The notes: a model not told the origin generated them from the sequence alone. A stretch of 55,897 bases of DNA from Treponema zioleckii (GCF_014737315.1 NZ_JPUF01000020.1:1-55897); one strand, 5' to 3'. Counted from the stretch's first letter, positions 24,626-32,905 are shown. Made by a program: numbers and translations.

Positions 24626-24714
24626 AATTCAGTTTTCAGACATTCTGAGTGGAGGTTCAGTACACTTGACAATTCCATATAATAAATTGAAAATCAGCAT
24701 GGTTTACAAATAAA

Positions 24715-25638
24715 ATGAAAAATTTTTCGATAAAATCAGCCGAAAGACAGCGTTTGGACGAATTTTTACAAAAAAAAGTTCCCGAATTGATTCAAAAAGA
24801 TGTTTCAAAATCAAAAATCCGCAGAATGATTATAGCCGGAAGCGTGAGCGTAAATGGAAATCAGGTTAGGATTCCGGCCTTTGTTGTTCGGGAAAATTCT
24901 AAAATCTCTATTTTGATTGATGAAGACAAGCTTTTTTATGAAAAAACTCCTGATGACATAAAATTTGATTTGACAAAAAAAGACGTGCTTTTTGAGGATG
25001 AATCGATAATTGTCGTTAACAAACCTGCTTTTTTCCCGACCGAGGCGGGAATGGTCGGTTCTCGTGACAATCTTCATGCCGCAGTCGTGCGTTATCTTTG
25101 GAGCGAAAACCCGACTCTCCGAAATCCGCCGTATGCTGGCATCATGCATCGATTGGACAGAGAAACCAGCGGCGTTATTCTCTTTACAAAAAAACGCGAC
25201 GCGAATGCCCCTTGCCACGAAATGTTCGAAAAGCACACGGCCACAAAAATTTACCGTGCCGTGGTTTCTGCTGAGCCTTCTGAGTCAAAATTTTCTGTAA
25301 AAATGTTGATGGGAAGAATCAGTCCCAAAAGCCAGGCTGCAAAATGGGGAAAGTTGACTAAAGACGGTCTTCCGTCAGAAACCGATTTTTCTGTCGTCGG
25401 AAACGGTTTTATTGGCTCCAGAAAAGTATTCTTCGTAGAATGCAGACCGCTTACAGGACGAACTCACCAGATTCGAGTTCATCTTTCGTCCGTTGGCTTA
25501 CCGATTCTTGGCGATGAGCTTTACGGCGGCAAGAATCATACTCGAATAATGCTTCATGCAAAAACTCTTACTTTTCCGCATCCTGTTACCGGAGAAAACG
25601 TAACGGTGAGCGCGCCCCTTCCGGAAGGTTTTTACTAG
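24715..25638 (+). CDS. RluA-family pseudouridine synthase with S4 domain
   Basis: Isomerises uridine to pseudouridine in structured RNA. An N-terminal S4 RNA-binding domain (about 12-70, RLDEFLQK to SVSVNGNQV) is followed by the catalytic core: IIVVNKPAFFPTE, HRLDRETSG with the catalytic Asp, and RPLTGRTHQIRVHLSSVGLPILGDELYGG (shown in part here as RTHQIRVHLSSVG). The 307-residue length fits RluC/RluD-like enzymes, which modify 23S rRNA. The target cannot be told from sequence. No good ribosome site precedes the ATG. Confidence 0.9.
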   Translation: MKNFSIKSAERQRLDEFLQKKVPELIQKDVSKSKIRRMIIAGSVSVNGNQVRIPAFVVRENSKISILIDEDKLFYEKTPDDIKFDLTKKDVLFEDESIIVVNKPAFFPTEAGMVGSRDNLHAAVVRYLWSENPTLRNPPYAGIMHRLDRETSGVILFTKKRDANAPCHEMFEKHTATKIYRAVVSAEPSESKFSVKMLMGRISPKSQAAKWGKLTKDGLPSETDFSVVGNGFIGSRKVFFVECRPLTGRTHQIRVHLSSVGLPILGDELYGGKNHTRIMLHAKTLTFPHPVTGENVTVSAPLPEGFY

Positions 25639-25676
25639 ACCAAATTTCGAGTTTTCTGTCATGGTGCAAAAAAAAG

Positions 25677-25697
25677 ATTCCGAACCAGGTTCGGAAT
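25677..25697. repeat. perfect short palindrome
   Basis: ATTCCGAACC (25677-25686), a single A, then GGTTCGGAAT (25688-25697), followed by GACA. TTCCGAATGA recurs at 25711. It has the form of the GTCATTCCGAAC-type intergenic repeats. Confidence 0.55.
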
Positions 25698-25753
25698 GAC
25701 AAGATTGTTGTTCCGAATGATAGACTTTGTAAAAATTCGAATTTGAATTTACT

Positions 25754-25788
25754 AAAAAAAATCCCTGCCGTATCTGCACGGCAAGGAC
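25754..25788 (-). terminator. terminator of the chemoreceptor gene
   Basis: On the minus strand TCCTTGCCGT pairs with ACGGCAGGGA around GCAGAT, then T8. Confidence 0.8.
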
Positions 25789-25796
25789 TTTCGGTT

Positions 25797-27611
25797 TTAA
25801 TTCACTTTGAATCCTGTAATCATTGAAGCCACGTTATTTGTGGCGTCGCAGGTGGTTTTGCTTGCAAGAACGGCTTCTTCAGCCGCGTGCTTCATTTCTT
25901 CTATATTGTTTGCCGCGTTTTTCGAATGGTCCAGCGTGTTTTCCGCAAGTTCTTGCAGATTGTTGATTTCCGTAAATACGCGTGAACTTTCTTTTTTCAT
26001 TGTTGAAGACGCTTCCGTAATTGCTATTGTCGTCGTGTCGAGTGTCTTCATCGTCTGCAAAATATTTTCGACTCCCGCATTCTCTTCTTTCATTCCTGCC
26101 TGAATTTCACGCATCAGTTTGTCCATCTGTCCGATTTTTGAGCCGACGTTTTCGAATGCGAGAGAGCTGTTGTTTGAAGACGTAACGATTTCTTGAATCG
26201 CTATCGAAATTCCTTCGAGCAAAGTCCTGATTTCTGCTGACTGGGTTGCGCTCGTTTCGGCAAGGGTTCGAATTTCGTCCGCAACTACGCTGAATCCTTT
26301 TCCCAGTTCCCCGGCGTGCGCGGCTTCGATTGCGGCGTTCATGGCCAAAAGGTTCGTCTGCTCCGCGATTGCCGAAATTGCCGCGTTTGCTTCGTTCAGG
26401 TTCTGCGACTGCAGGGAAATTTCGTTAATCTGGTCGCTGACTTCGTTTTGGATTCGGCTTCCGTTTCTTGCCTCTTGAACGAGACTGTCGTACTGTGCGC
26501 TGATAAGCGAAACGTTTCGGTTTACGGACTGAATGTTTGCAGAAATTTCTTCGATTGCCGAAGAAGACTGTTCGATTGCGTATGTCTGGTCGTTGATTCT
26601 TGAATCAAGATTTTTAATTTCTTTTTCTACGATTTGGATTCCGTCAGAAACCACGTTTATTTTGTCGGTTTGCGAAAAAACTCTGTCGTTGATTTCGTGC
26701 ACTGAATTTGCCGTTGAACTGATTGTCTGAATGTGGCCGTCCATTCTCCTTGAAAGCTGAATGCTCGTCGTGCTCAAAACCTGCGTTTCGTGCTGCAATT
26801 TGTCCATGAGAGACGCGAGGCTCTGAATTACTTTGTTACAGTTTTCGGCAAGATTTCCGAGCTCGTTCTTGCTTTTTACGGGGATTCTTTGCGTTAAATC
26901 TGCCGTTCCCTGCGAGATTTTTTCCATTGCCAAAGAAATTTCTTTCATCGTGCCAAAAATCGTGTTTGAGAACAGATGGATTATTATTCCTCCGAGAATA
27001 ACGAACGCAATACTGATGATTGAAAGCGTGATAATCTGTTTTTTCATCGTGGACACAAATTCTGTAAGGTCATAGTCGCATCCCACGAATCCTATCGCAG
27101 TTCCGGCCGAATTTCGTATTGCTTTGTAAGAACTTACTTGCCAGCCCCATTCGTTCTGGTTTGTTATTCCTGAACAAGTGACATCGTGGCTTTCCATTGC
27201 TTCAAAAGGAGCGCTTCCCCAGGTTCCTATGTCTTCGTCCGTGCCCATCGGCGAAAAATTTTCTGTGTCGCTCGGATCACAACTGCCGTCAATAATGTAT
27301 TTGTAAGTGGTTCCGGAACTTGGAATCATCGTAAAAAGATATTGGCAGCCTACTGATTCTTTTAAATCTAAAAGTCGCTTTCTGAGTTCTTCCGTGTCTG
27401 GATCCGAAGCGTCCTGTTTGGTCGCAATTTCCTGAAAATCAAATTCCTGAATGATTGATATTGCTTTGTTTACGGCAGGGGTGCCCTGCGATTTTGCGAT
27501 TTCCTCACCGATTTTTACGATTTTTGTTGCGGCTATTACCGAAATTATTACGCAAGATAGCAAGGTGAATATTGAAAATACAAAAATAAAACGAATTTTT
27601 AAAGAATGCAC
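25797..27611 (-). CDS. methyl-accepting chemotaxis protein
   Basis: Transmembrane chemoreceptor that controls CheA. TM1 is at about 8-29, a periplasmic Cache-like sensor at about 35-190 (ending GFVGCDYDLTEF), TM2 at about 192-214, and HAMP at about 215-265. The long cytoplasmic coiled coil has its hairpin tip around EQTNLLAMNAAIEAAHAGE. The sensor holds four Cys (89, 111, 146, 178), which could form disulfides. The C-terminus (ITGFKVN) lacks the pentapeptide that tethers CheR, so methylation would rely on other receptors. It starts at GTG with AGGAGG upstream. The ligand is unknown. Confidence 0.93.
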   Translation of the reverse strand: MHSLKIRFIFVFSIFTLLSCVIISVIAATKIVKIGEEIAKSQGTPAVNKAISIIQEFDFQEIATKQDASDPDTEELRKRLLDLKESVGCQYLFTMIPSSGTTYKYIIDGSCDPSDTENFSPMGTDEDIGTWGSAPFEAMESHDVTCSGITNQNEWGWQVSSYKAIRNSAGTAIGFVGCDYDLTEFVSTMKKQIITLSIISIAFVILGGIIIHLFSNTIFGTMKEISLAMEKISQGTADLTQRIPVKSKNELGNLAENCNKVIQSLASLMDKLQHETQVLSTTSIQLSRRMDGHIQTISSTANSVHEINDRVFSQTDKINVVSDGIQIVEKEIKNLDSRINDQTYAIEQSSSAIEEISANIQSVNRNVSLISAQYDSLVQEARNGSRIQNEVSDQINEISLQSQNLNEANAAISAIAEQTNLLAMNAAIEAAHAGELGKGFSVVADEIRTLAETSATQSAEIRTLLEGISIAIQEIVTSSNNSSLAFENVGSKIGQMDKLMREIQAGMKEENAGVENILQTMKTLDTTTIAITEASSTMKKESSRVFTEINNLQELAENTLDHSKNAANNIEEMKHAAEEAVLASKTTCDATNNVASMITGFKVN

Positions 27612-27792
27612 TTTTTCCTCCTGAAGGATTCGGAAAATATTATAACATTGAATGAGACTGAAAAAAATAAAAATTCTGTTTGTTTTTCATTTTAAAATTA
27701 AGATGATTTTAATAAATAATCAAGAGTTTGAACTTAAAAGTTTTTTAGATAGTTGATGAATTTCTGATTGACAAATCTGTCTTTTGGAGTTA

Positions 27793-27821
27793 TTGACTAT
27801 CAGCCTTAAAAACTGTATAGT
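27793..27821 (+). promoter_or_regulatory. promoter of the rpsP operon
   Basis: TTGACT (27793-27798), exactly 17 nt, TATAGT (27816-27821). It heads the rpsP-khpA-rimM-trmD-rplS operon. Confidence 0.75.
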
Positions 27822-27863
27822 TTAGATTCGATTCTACTATTTTCAATTGATAGATTATATTTG

Positions 27864-27886
27864 AGGACTTGCAAAAAGCGAGTCCT
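27864..27886 (+). promoter_or_regulatory. leader hairpin directly before the rpsP ribosome site
   Basis: AGGACTTGC (27864-27872) pairs with GCGAGTCCT (27878-27886) around AAAAA, with one G-U. TTTGGAGG follows at once. The hairpin could display or mask the ribosome site. Confidence 0.5.
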
Positions 27887-27899
27887 TTGGAGGAATAAA

Positions 27900-28148
27900 G
27901 TGGTCAAAATCAGACTCAAGAGATCCGGTACAAAGGCAAGACCAACATACCGCATCGTAGTGCAGGATGCACGCAAACCTCGTGATGGTACAACTGTCGA
28001 GGAAATTGGAATTTATCAGCCAATCGCTGGTGAAGAATCTCAGATTTCATTCAACGAAGATCGCGCTAAGTACTGGATTGGAGTTGGAGCACAGCCTACA
28101 GACACTGTTCGCAAAATCTTTAACAAGAAAGGCTTTACTTTAAAATAA
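27900..28148 (+). CDS. rpsP: 30S ribosomal protein S16
   Basis: Early-binding protein of the small ribosomal subunit. The product from the GTG at 27900 begins MVKIRLKRSGTKARPTYRIV, the conserved S16 start, and has the ARKPRDG and EEIGIYQP blocks. The 82-residue length is normal. GGAGGAATAAA places the start at this GTG, not at the in-frame ATG 39 nt upstream. It is the first gene of an operon with khpA, rimM, trmD and rplS, a conserved ribosome-maturation cluster. Confidence 0.97.
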   Translation: MVKIRLKRSGTKARPTYRIVVQDARKPRDGTTVEEIGIYQPIAGEESQISFNEDRAKYWIGVGAQPTDTVRKIFNKKGFTLK

Positions 28149-28168
28149 TTTATCGGGAGTAGCGGGGA

Positions 28169-28402
28169 ATGGAAAAAGACCTGATTGAATATATAGCAAA
28201 ATCATTGGTCGATGACCCCAGTGCAGTTTCGGTAAATGAAGCCGAAGGCGAGCGTGGAACCATTTTGGAACTTCGCGTAGCCCAGGGTGATATCGGTAAG
28301 GTTATCGGCAAATATGGCCGTATTGCTAAAGCATTGCGCACGGTATTGAGTGCTTCTGCCAGTAAGGACGGTAAACGCTACAGCCTGGAAATACTGGACT
28401 AA
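28169..28402 (+). CDS. khpA: KhpA, KH-domain RNA-binding protein
   Basis: A 77-residue single KH-domain protein of the YlqC/KhpA family, which in other bacteria pairs with KhpB and binds many RNAs. The GxxG RNA-gripping loop is GKYG in DIGKVIGKYGRIAKALR. It begins EKDLIEYIAKSLVDDP, the family's usual start. GGGGA precedes the ATG. Its place between rpsP and rimM is the standard one. Confidence 0.93.
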   Translation: MEKDLIEYIAKSLVDDPSAVSVNEAEGERGTILELRVAQGDIGKVIGKYGRIAKALRTVLSASASKDGKRYSLEILD

Positions 28403-28409
28403 GTGAACT

Positions 28410-29045
28410 GTGGAAAAATCGAATAATCAGAAAATCGATACGCAGACGTTTGCAGAAATGTCTTTTGCAGGAATGTTTATCGTAGGTTTTGTCAGAGGTT
28501 CCCATGGAATTTCTGGTGAATTCAAAATTGAAAGTGCTTCTGGATGTTACGAACATTTTTCGGAAATGACCGAAGTTACTTTGAGGAACGGCAAGACTGA
28601 GGAATCTAAAAAATTCTCTGTCGAATACGTAAAAGACGGTGGCCGTGACTTGTATATGAAACTTAAGGGAATTGACTCCCCGGAAGTTGTGCAAAAGTAC
28701 AACCGCTGGGAAATCCTCGTTCCTCGTGAAAAGGCTTGTCCTTTGGGCGAAAATGAGTGGTATGTTGAAGACCTTAAGCAGTGCGCTCTCGTTTATGAGG
28801 GCAAAGACGGATTTGGACCACAAAAAGTGGGAACAATCACAAACGTAATGGAAGGCGGTTCTGGTGACCTCCTTGAGGTTGTCCTGGCCGAGGATTGCAA
28901 TCTTCTTGCGGATAACGTCAAATATGATTCCGACGGAAAACTTAGAACGGTTTATGTGCCGTTGAAAGGCGAAGCCGGTTTTATTGGAAAAGTTGATGTT
29001 AAAAATAAGAAGATACAGTTGATGCACCTCTGGATTCTGGAGTAA
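28410..29045 (+). CDS. rimM: RimM, ribosome maturation factor
   Basis: Helps to assemble the 30S head and binds S19. The N-terminal RimM barrel starts FIVGFVRGSHGISGEFKI, the family's signature. The PRC-barrel second half has GENEWYVEDL, GTITNVMEGGSGDLLEV and YVPLKGEAGFIGKVDVKNKK. At 211 residues it is longer than the usual 170-180, partly because of the N-terminal 17 residues. The start is uncertain: the GTG at 28410 has no clear ribosome site, and the ATG at 28458 is an alternative. Confidence 0.92.
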   Translation: MEKSNNQKIDTQTFAEMSFAGMFIVGFVRGSHGISGEFKIESASGCYEHFSEMTEVTLRNGKTEESKKFSVEYVKDGGRDLYMKLKGIDSPEVVQKYNRWEILVPREKACPLGENEWYVEDLKQCALVYEGKDGFGPQKVGTITNVMEGGSGDLLEVVLAEDCNLLADNVKYDSDGKLRTVYVPLKGEAGFIGKVDVKNKKIQLMHLWILE

Positions 29046-29049
29046 TTCC

Positions 29050-29811
29050 ATGAAATTTACTGTGCTGACCTTATTTCCTGAGATTCCGCGGGCTTTTTTT
29101 GAGACCTCAATCATGGCAAAGGCGGTTGAACGGGGAATTATTGCCTACGATTTAGTGAATATCAGGGATTTTGCCTTTGATAGACACAAAACATGTGATG
29201 ACAAACCGTATGGGGGCGGAGCCGGTCAATTGTTGATGGCTGAGCCTCTCGGGCGTGCTTTGGATAGTGTGAAGGCTTATAAAAAACACGTGATTTACGT
29301 CACGCCGAGTGGAAAGCCCTTTACACAGAAAAAAGCGCAGGAACTTAGTCAGAAAGATGAACTCGTTCTGATTTGCGGGCGATACGAAGGTATTGACCAG
29401 CGAATCATTGATTCTTACGTTGATGACGAAATTTCCATCGGAGATTACGTTATGTCGAGCGGAGAGGTTGCGGCAACGGTTGTTATCGATGCTGTTTACC
29501 GACTTGTAAAAGACGTTATAACGCAGGAGTCATTGGAAGAGGAAAGTTATTCTGACGGACTTTTGGAATATCCTCAGTATACGCACCCGGCTGTATACAA
29601 GGACTTGGCTGTACCGGAGGTTCTTACTTCTGGAAACCATGAACTTATTCGGAAGTGGCGGCTGAAAAAGCGACTTGAAAAAACGCTTGCGAATCGCCCT
29701 GATTTAATCAGTGCGGCAAGAATGACAGGTTCGTTGACTGCAGAAGCTGAAAAGATGATTGAGGAAATTACGAATCATGTTTCGTTAAAGCGTGTTCGTA
29801 AAAGAAATTGA
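29050..29811 (+). CDS. trmD: tRNA (guanine37-N1)-methyltransferase
   Basis: Methylates G37 next to the anticodon to keep the reading frame. It is a SPOUT enzyme with a trefoil knot that binds SAM: YVTPSGKPFTQKKAQEL, LICGRYEGIDQRI and EISIGDYVMSSGE are all present, with the C-terminal helical tRNA-binding domain after. The 253-residue length is normal. The start has GGAG 8 nt upstream, 4 nt after the rimM stop. The rimM-trmD-rplS order is the widespread one. Confidence 0.97.
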   Translation: MKFTVLTLFPEIPRAFFETSIMAKAVERGIIAYDLVNIRDFAFDRHKTCDDKPYGGGAGQLLMAEPLGRALDSVKAYKKHVIYVTPSGKPFTQKKAQELSQKDELVLICGRYEGIDQRIIDSYVDDEISIGDYVMSSGEVAATVVIDAVYRLVKDVITQESLEEESYSDGLLEYPQYTHPAVYKDLAVPEVLTSGNHELIRKWRLKKRLEKTLANRPDLISAARMTGSLTAEAEKMIEEITNHVSLKRVRKRN

Positions 29812-29827
29812 TTTAAGGAAAATAATC

Positions 29828-30292
29828 ATGGATTTGATTAGAACTATTGAAGAGCAGCAGAAGAATGAGCACGCGCTCAACTTCAGCGTTGGTGATACAG
29901 TAAAAGTTCACTTCGAGATTATCGAAGGTAAAACTAAACGTATTCAGATTTATGAAGGAATCGTACTTTGCATCAAGAACGAAGGTATTCGCAAGACATT
30001 CACAGTTCGCAAGACATCTTACGGTGTTGGTGTAGAGCGTGTGTTCCCGGTTTACAGCCCACGTGTAATCAAAGTTGAGGTTGTACGTGTTGGTAAAGTT
30101 CGCCGCTCTAAGCTTTACTACCTCCGCGACAAGATTGGTAAGGATGCAAAAGTTAAGGAGCTTGTTGGTCAGCAGGCAGTTGACTACCTCAAGTGGTCAC
30201 GCGATTTGACTAAGGCTGCGGAAGCTGTTGAGGCTAAAATTGTAGCTGAGGCAAGAGAAGAGAATGCAGCTAAAGAAGCTGCAAAAAAATAG
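29828..30292 (+). CDS. rplS: 50S ribosomal protein L19
   Basis: Located at the interface of the two ribosomal subunits. From the ATG at 29828 (AAGGAAAA upstream) the protein begins MDLIRTIEEQQ and has the conserved FSVGDTVKVHFEI, EGIVLCIKNEG, TVRKTSYGVGVERVFP and VRRSKLYYLRDK. The C-terminal extension (about 118-154) is Ala/Glu/Lys-rich and not part of the core fold, making the protein longer than the usual 115. It closes the operon at a terminator. Confidence 0.96.
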   Translation: MDLIRTIEEQQKNEHALNFSVGDTVKVHFEIIEGKTKRIQIYEGIVLCIKNEGIRKTFTVRKTSYGVGVERVFPVYSPRVIKVEVVRVGKVRRSKLYYLRDKIGKDAKVKELVGQQAVDYLKWSRDLTKAAEAVEAKIVAEAREENAAKEAAKK

Positions 30293-30312
30293 TCAGTAAA
30301 ATTAATATTACA

Positions 30313-30345
30313 AAAAGGGCACTTCAGTTTTGGGGTGCCTTTTTT
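30313..30345 (+). terminator. terminator of the rpsP operon
   Basis: AAAAAGGGCAC pairs with GTGCCTTTTTT around TTCAGTTTTGGG. Confidence 0.75.
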
Positions 30346-30451
30346 GTTTTAAAGAATTTGTAACTGTTAAGGAAATTAGAGTTTTTAGAGTTTTTAAAAC
30401 CGAATTTCTTTAATAATGTTAAATTCCGTTTATACTTTAAGATATGTTATA

Positions 30452-30478
30452 TTGAATTGGCTAAAATAATGGTATAAT
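30452..30478 (+). promoter_or_regulatory. promoter before the HD-GYP-like pseudogene and yraN
   Basis: Extended -10 TGGTATAAT (TATAAT at 30473-30478) with TTGAAT at 30452-30457 (15-nt spacer). A small hairpin, ATCTCT (30497-30502) with AGAGAT (30514-30519), lies in the leader. Confidence 0.5.
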
Positions 30479-30569
30479 CCAATTCTGATAATGAGAATCT
30501 CTGAATACTTTTTAGAGATGTGTTTGTTAGCGTTTTTTTTCGTTCCAACAAATAGCTAAGGGGCTAACT

Positions 30570-30884
30570 ATGAGAAATTTTAACAAAATATCCTGCGACG
30601 AAATTAGATTAGGAATGCGTTTCTCAGCGCCAGTTTTCTTTGATGATGGTGAAAATATGTTTCTTGCGGAAGGCAAGACTGTAAAATTGTATCATATGAC
30701 AGCATTGACACGTTAGCATATTCCTTTTTTGCTTACTTTTGGGCATGTTATTACTGAGCCCGTTATTCCAACAGACGGTGAAGAAGTAGAAGAACTTGTT
30801 GGTGTTGATGAAGTAGAAGATTTGGAGTCGGTTTTTTAGGAGACGGTTGTTTTTGAACGTTTTGACCGCATGATTAATGGATAA
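30570..30884 (+). pseudogene. N-terminal fragment resembling treponemal HD-GYP proteins, with two in-frame TAG codons
   Basis: From an ATG with AAGGGG 8 nt upstream, one frame runs 105 codons to TAA at 30882, broken by TAG at 30714-30716 and 30837-30839. The text between them reads like protein, not random sequence: it begins MRNFNKISCDEIRLGMRFSA, and after the first stop continues with HIPFLLTFGHVITEPVIP. This resembles the N-terminal domain that precedes HD-GYP cyclic-di-GMP phosphodiesterase domains in treponemes, where the first stop would replace a Trp (TGG to TAG). No HD-GYP domain follows; yraN starts 6 nt before the final stop. TAG is a normal stop elsewhere in the window. Confidence 0.6.
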
Positions 30885-31254
30885 GTCTAATCACAATACG
30901 AAAGTTGTCGGTAATTTTGGGGAGGATAAGGCCGCTCGCTATCTTTTTAACAATGGTTATAAAATAATAGCAAGAAATTGGCGGACAAGACATGGTGAAA
31001 TTGATATAATAGCGATAACAAAAGATATTCTTGTTTTTGTTGAGGTGAAGACACTGCCCAGCGGGAATGCCGAAACATTAGCACGTGAACTTGATAAAAG
31101 AAAACAAAAAAGAATTATCGAAACGTCTAAATTTTTTCTGTTAACTAATCGAGAATATAGTAACAGAAAAATCCGTTTTGATGTGGTGGTAGTTGATATG
31201 CCCGGATTTGATTCTGTTTATCATATTCAAGATGCATTTTCGGAGTTCGTATGA
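30877..31254 (+). CDS. yraN: YraN/UPF0102-family protein
   Basis: Predicted endonuclease-fold protein of 125 residues. Family features are GNFGEDKAARYLFNNGYKIIARNWR at the N-terminus and the nuclease-like core GEIDIIAITKDILVFVEVKT, which holds the E-x-D...E-V-K residues of restriction-type nucleases. The family's role is unproven, with links to recombination. The ATG overlaps the end of the pseudogene frame. Its stop overlaps the next ATG (ATGA), so it is coupled to the downstream small gene. Confidence 0.9.
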   Translation: MDKSNHNTKVVGNFGEDKAARYLFNNGYKIIARNWRTRHGEIDIIAITKDILVFVEVKTLPSGNAETLARELDKRKQKRIIETSKFFLLTNREYSNRKIRFDVVVVDMPGFDSVYHIQDAFSEFV

Positions 31255-31439
31255 CTTCTTCTTCAAAAACAGGCGCTGCCATATTAAATTGTTCACCAAG
31301 AATTTTGGAATTACGGGAAAAAATAAAAAATCCTAGGTATGTTAATTCTGCCATTTCAAGAATTGCGCAGGTTTTAAGCAGGCGAATAGTTGAGGATAGT
31401 GAACCTTCTTTTGTAAGGAGAACTCGTGAGTCGAAGTGA
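31251..31439 (+). CDS. small protein coupled to yraN, unknown function
   Basis: A 62-residue protein with an ATGA overlap to yraN and a 14-nt overlap with the next gene, so all three are translated together. It is basic, mostly helical (ILELREKIKNPRYVNSAISR, IAQVLSRRI), and has no membrane helix. I recognise no family. The tight overlaps at both ends are the best evidence that it is real. Confidence 0.6.
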   Translation: MTSSSKTGAAILNCSPRILELREKIKNPRYVNSAISRIAQVLSRRIVEDSEPSFVRRTRESK

Positions 31440-31962
31440 TAATAGTTCATATCGCCGTGAAAGGGGCGAGAAGGATTTAAGAGATTCGAGGGATAACCGA
31501 CGGAATCGTGGATGGGGAAGTGGCTTTCGGCGAAATCGTGGCGACATGGATCGGGAGCGAGAAAAAAGTCGCCGTTCGTCATCGAGACAGTCTCAGTTTC
31601 AGCATTCCTCAAGAAGTTCCTATATAGAAAATATGAATGCTGTCAAAGCGTTCAAAGCTAATTTGCCGGTTTGCGAGATTTGTGGCAATAGAATTGATGA
31701 AATCGAGAATGCAATAGCCAATAAAGGCTCTGGAAATCCTGTTCATTTTGGTTGCGTGTTAAAGATTTTGAAGGATTCTGAGAAAGTCGAGGCGAACGAA
31801 AATATTACTTATATTGGTCAAGGTCGGTTTGCAATCTTGCATTTTGACAATCCCCATGATTTGAGGCGTTTTAGAATCGTTAAGATTATTGAGTGGGAGA
31901 ATCGTGAAAAGCGTGGTGAGTGGCGCGATACGATGGCCAGTTTGTATAGTCAGGTAAAATAG
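31426..31962 (+). CDS. Arg/Ser-rich protein with a CxxC-HxxC zinc-like site
   Basis: A 178-residue protein of unknown family. The first about 68 residues are almost all Arg, Ser, Asp, Gly and Asn (RS/RGG-like, probably disordered and nucleic-acid-binding). The folded part has C-x2-C (CEICGNRIDE) and a later H-x2-C (PVHFGCV), a plausible zinc site, and then GQGRFAILHFDNPHDLRRFR. GTG is the start, with AAGGAGA just upstream. It is the last gene of the yraN set. RNA binding is an inference from composition. Confidence 0.65.
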   Translation: MSRSDNSSYRRERGEKDLRDSRDNRRNRGWGSGFRRNRGDMDREREKSRRSSSRQSQFQHSSRSSYIENMNAVKAFKANLPVCEICGNRIDEIENAIANKGSGNPVHFGCVLKILKDSEKVEANENITYIGQGRFAILHFDNPHDLRRFRIVKIIEWENREKRGEWRDTMASLYSQVK

Positions 31963-31969
31963 ATTTAAT

Positions 31970-32010
31970 AGCGTTTTCTGTGATTTTGATTGCGGGAAAC
32001 GCTTTTTTTT
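31970..32010 (+). terminator. terminator after the yraN set
   Basis: AGCGTTTTC pairs with GAAACGCT, with T8. The right arm TTGCGGGAAACGCT is identical to a stretch of the 50-kb structured repeat (50344-50356). Confidence 0.75.
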
Positions 32011-32078
32011 GTGTGTCTGGAATTGTGTTGTTAGAATTGCTGTCGATTTGAGTTTTTATTGTGCGGGCAAAAAAAAAT

Positions 32079-32166
32079 TGCCAGGAACCGGAATCGAACC
32101 GGCACGACGGTATTAGCTGTCGAGGGATTTTAAGTCCCTTGTGTCTACCTATTCCACCATCCTGGC
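32079..32166 (-). tRNA. tRNA-Leu (anticodon UAA)
   Basis: On the minus strand the acceptor GCCAGGA pairs with TCCTGGC plus discriminator A. The D-arm region is GGTGGAATAGGTAGACAC, the anticodon loop is CTTAAAA with anticodon TAA, a long class-II variable arm follows, and the T-arm has GGTTCGATTCC. CCA is not encoded. A T-run follows and may end transcription. Confidence 0.95.
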
Positions 32167-32443
32167 AACATGTCTTGCGACAATGAAATTATCTTATCAT
32201 AAAATTAATGGAAATTCAAGAGCAATATATAGGTTTGAAAAAAAATCCTTTGCATTTTTGAAAGGTGATGTTTTTTGTTGCGATTTTTCGTCGTTTCTTA
32301 TTTTGTATTTGTTTTCAGGTATATTTTATGATATTATTTTAAGTGAACCTTAGTTTTTAAGGACGTTTTTAATGTTTGCTGAGTTTTAGGACGAGAATTA
32401 ATAGGTGCCTGATTTGTTGTGGCATTTATTCACGGAGGAATTT

Positions 32444-32896
32444 ATGACAAAGAAAATTATTTCAGCTATTTTGATTCTTTTTCTTACATCGGCAATGAGT
32501 GCTGTTTTTGCGGCTCCGCAACAGACAAAGGCTCTGAGTGCTGATGATGAAAATTATGTTTGGTATGAGTTTAATGCGAAACAGTTTGGAAGGTCTTTGA
32601 AGATTTTTGCTTTTAAGACCGAGACCCAGCGTAATAATCGTGTTAAACAGATTTTGAATAAAAATGGTTGGGGTATAGGTCCTCAAGAGACGATAACTGA
32701 ATATTTCAATGTTGGAAATTTTGAAAAAACAGTTCTTTTCGATGAGGAGTTGAAGCCGATTATGAAGAAGGAAGGGTATACTTATGCCTTGACGATTCGT
32801 AAAAATACGACAAAGGATTCAACGACGACGCATCTTTACACATTTTTGTACGACAAGGATTCTGATGTGCTTTACGTTCAGCACACGTCAAAATAA
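32444..32896 (+). CDS. small exported protein, unknown function
   Basis: A 150-residue protein. The ATG at 32444 with GGAGG upstream gives a clean signal peptide (IISAILILFLTSAMSAVFA, cut before APQQ). The longer frame from 32405 lacks one. The mature protein (about 125 residues) is soluble and periplasmic, with strands such as NYVWYEFNAK and HLYTFLYDKDSDVLYV. I recognise no family. It lies alone between tRNA-Leu and the ABC transporter genes. Confidence 0.7.
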   Translation: MTKKIISAILILFLTSAMSAVFAAPQQTKALSADDENYVWYEFNAKQFGRSLKIFAFKTETQRNNRVKQILNKNGWGIGPQETITEYFNVGNFEKTVLFDEELKPIMKKEGYTYALTIRKNTTKDSTTTHLYTFLYDKDSDVLYVQHTSK

Positions 32897-32905
32897 TATG
32901 TGAAT

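Noticed and set aside
24660-24690. TTGACA close to TATAAT before the pseudouridine synthase
   Set aside because: The two boxes are only 6 nt apart, too close to work as a -35/-10 pair.
30714-30839. UAG recoding (pyrrolysine or similar) in the HD-GYP-like fragment
   Set aside because: Several genes in the window end in TAG at the expected length, no tRNA-Pyl is seen here, and the catalytic domain is absent anyway.
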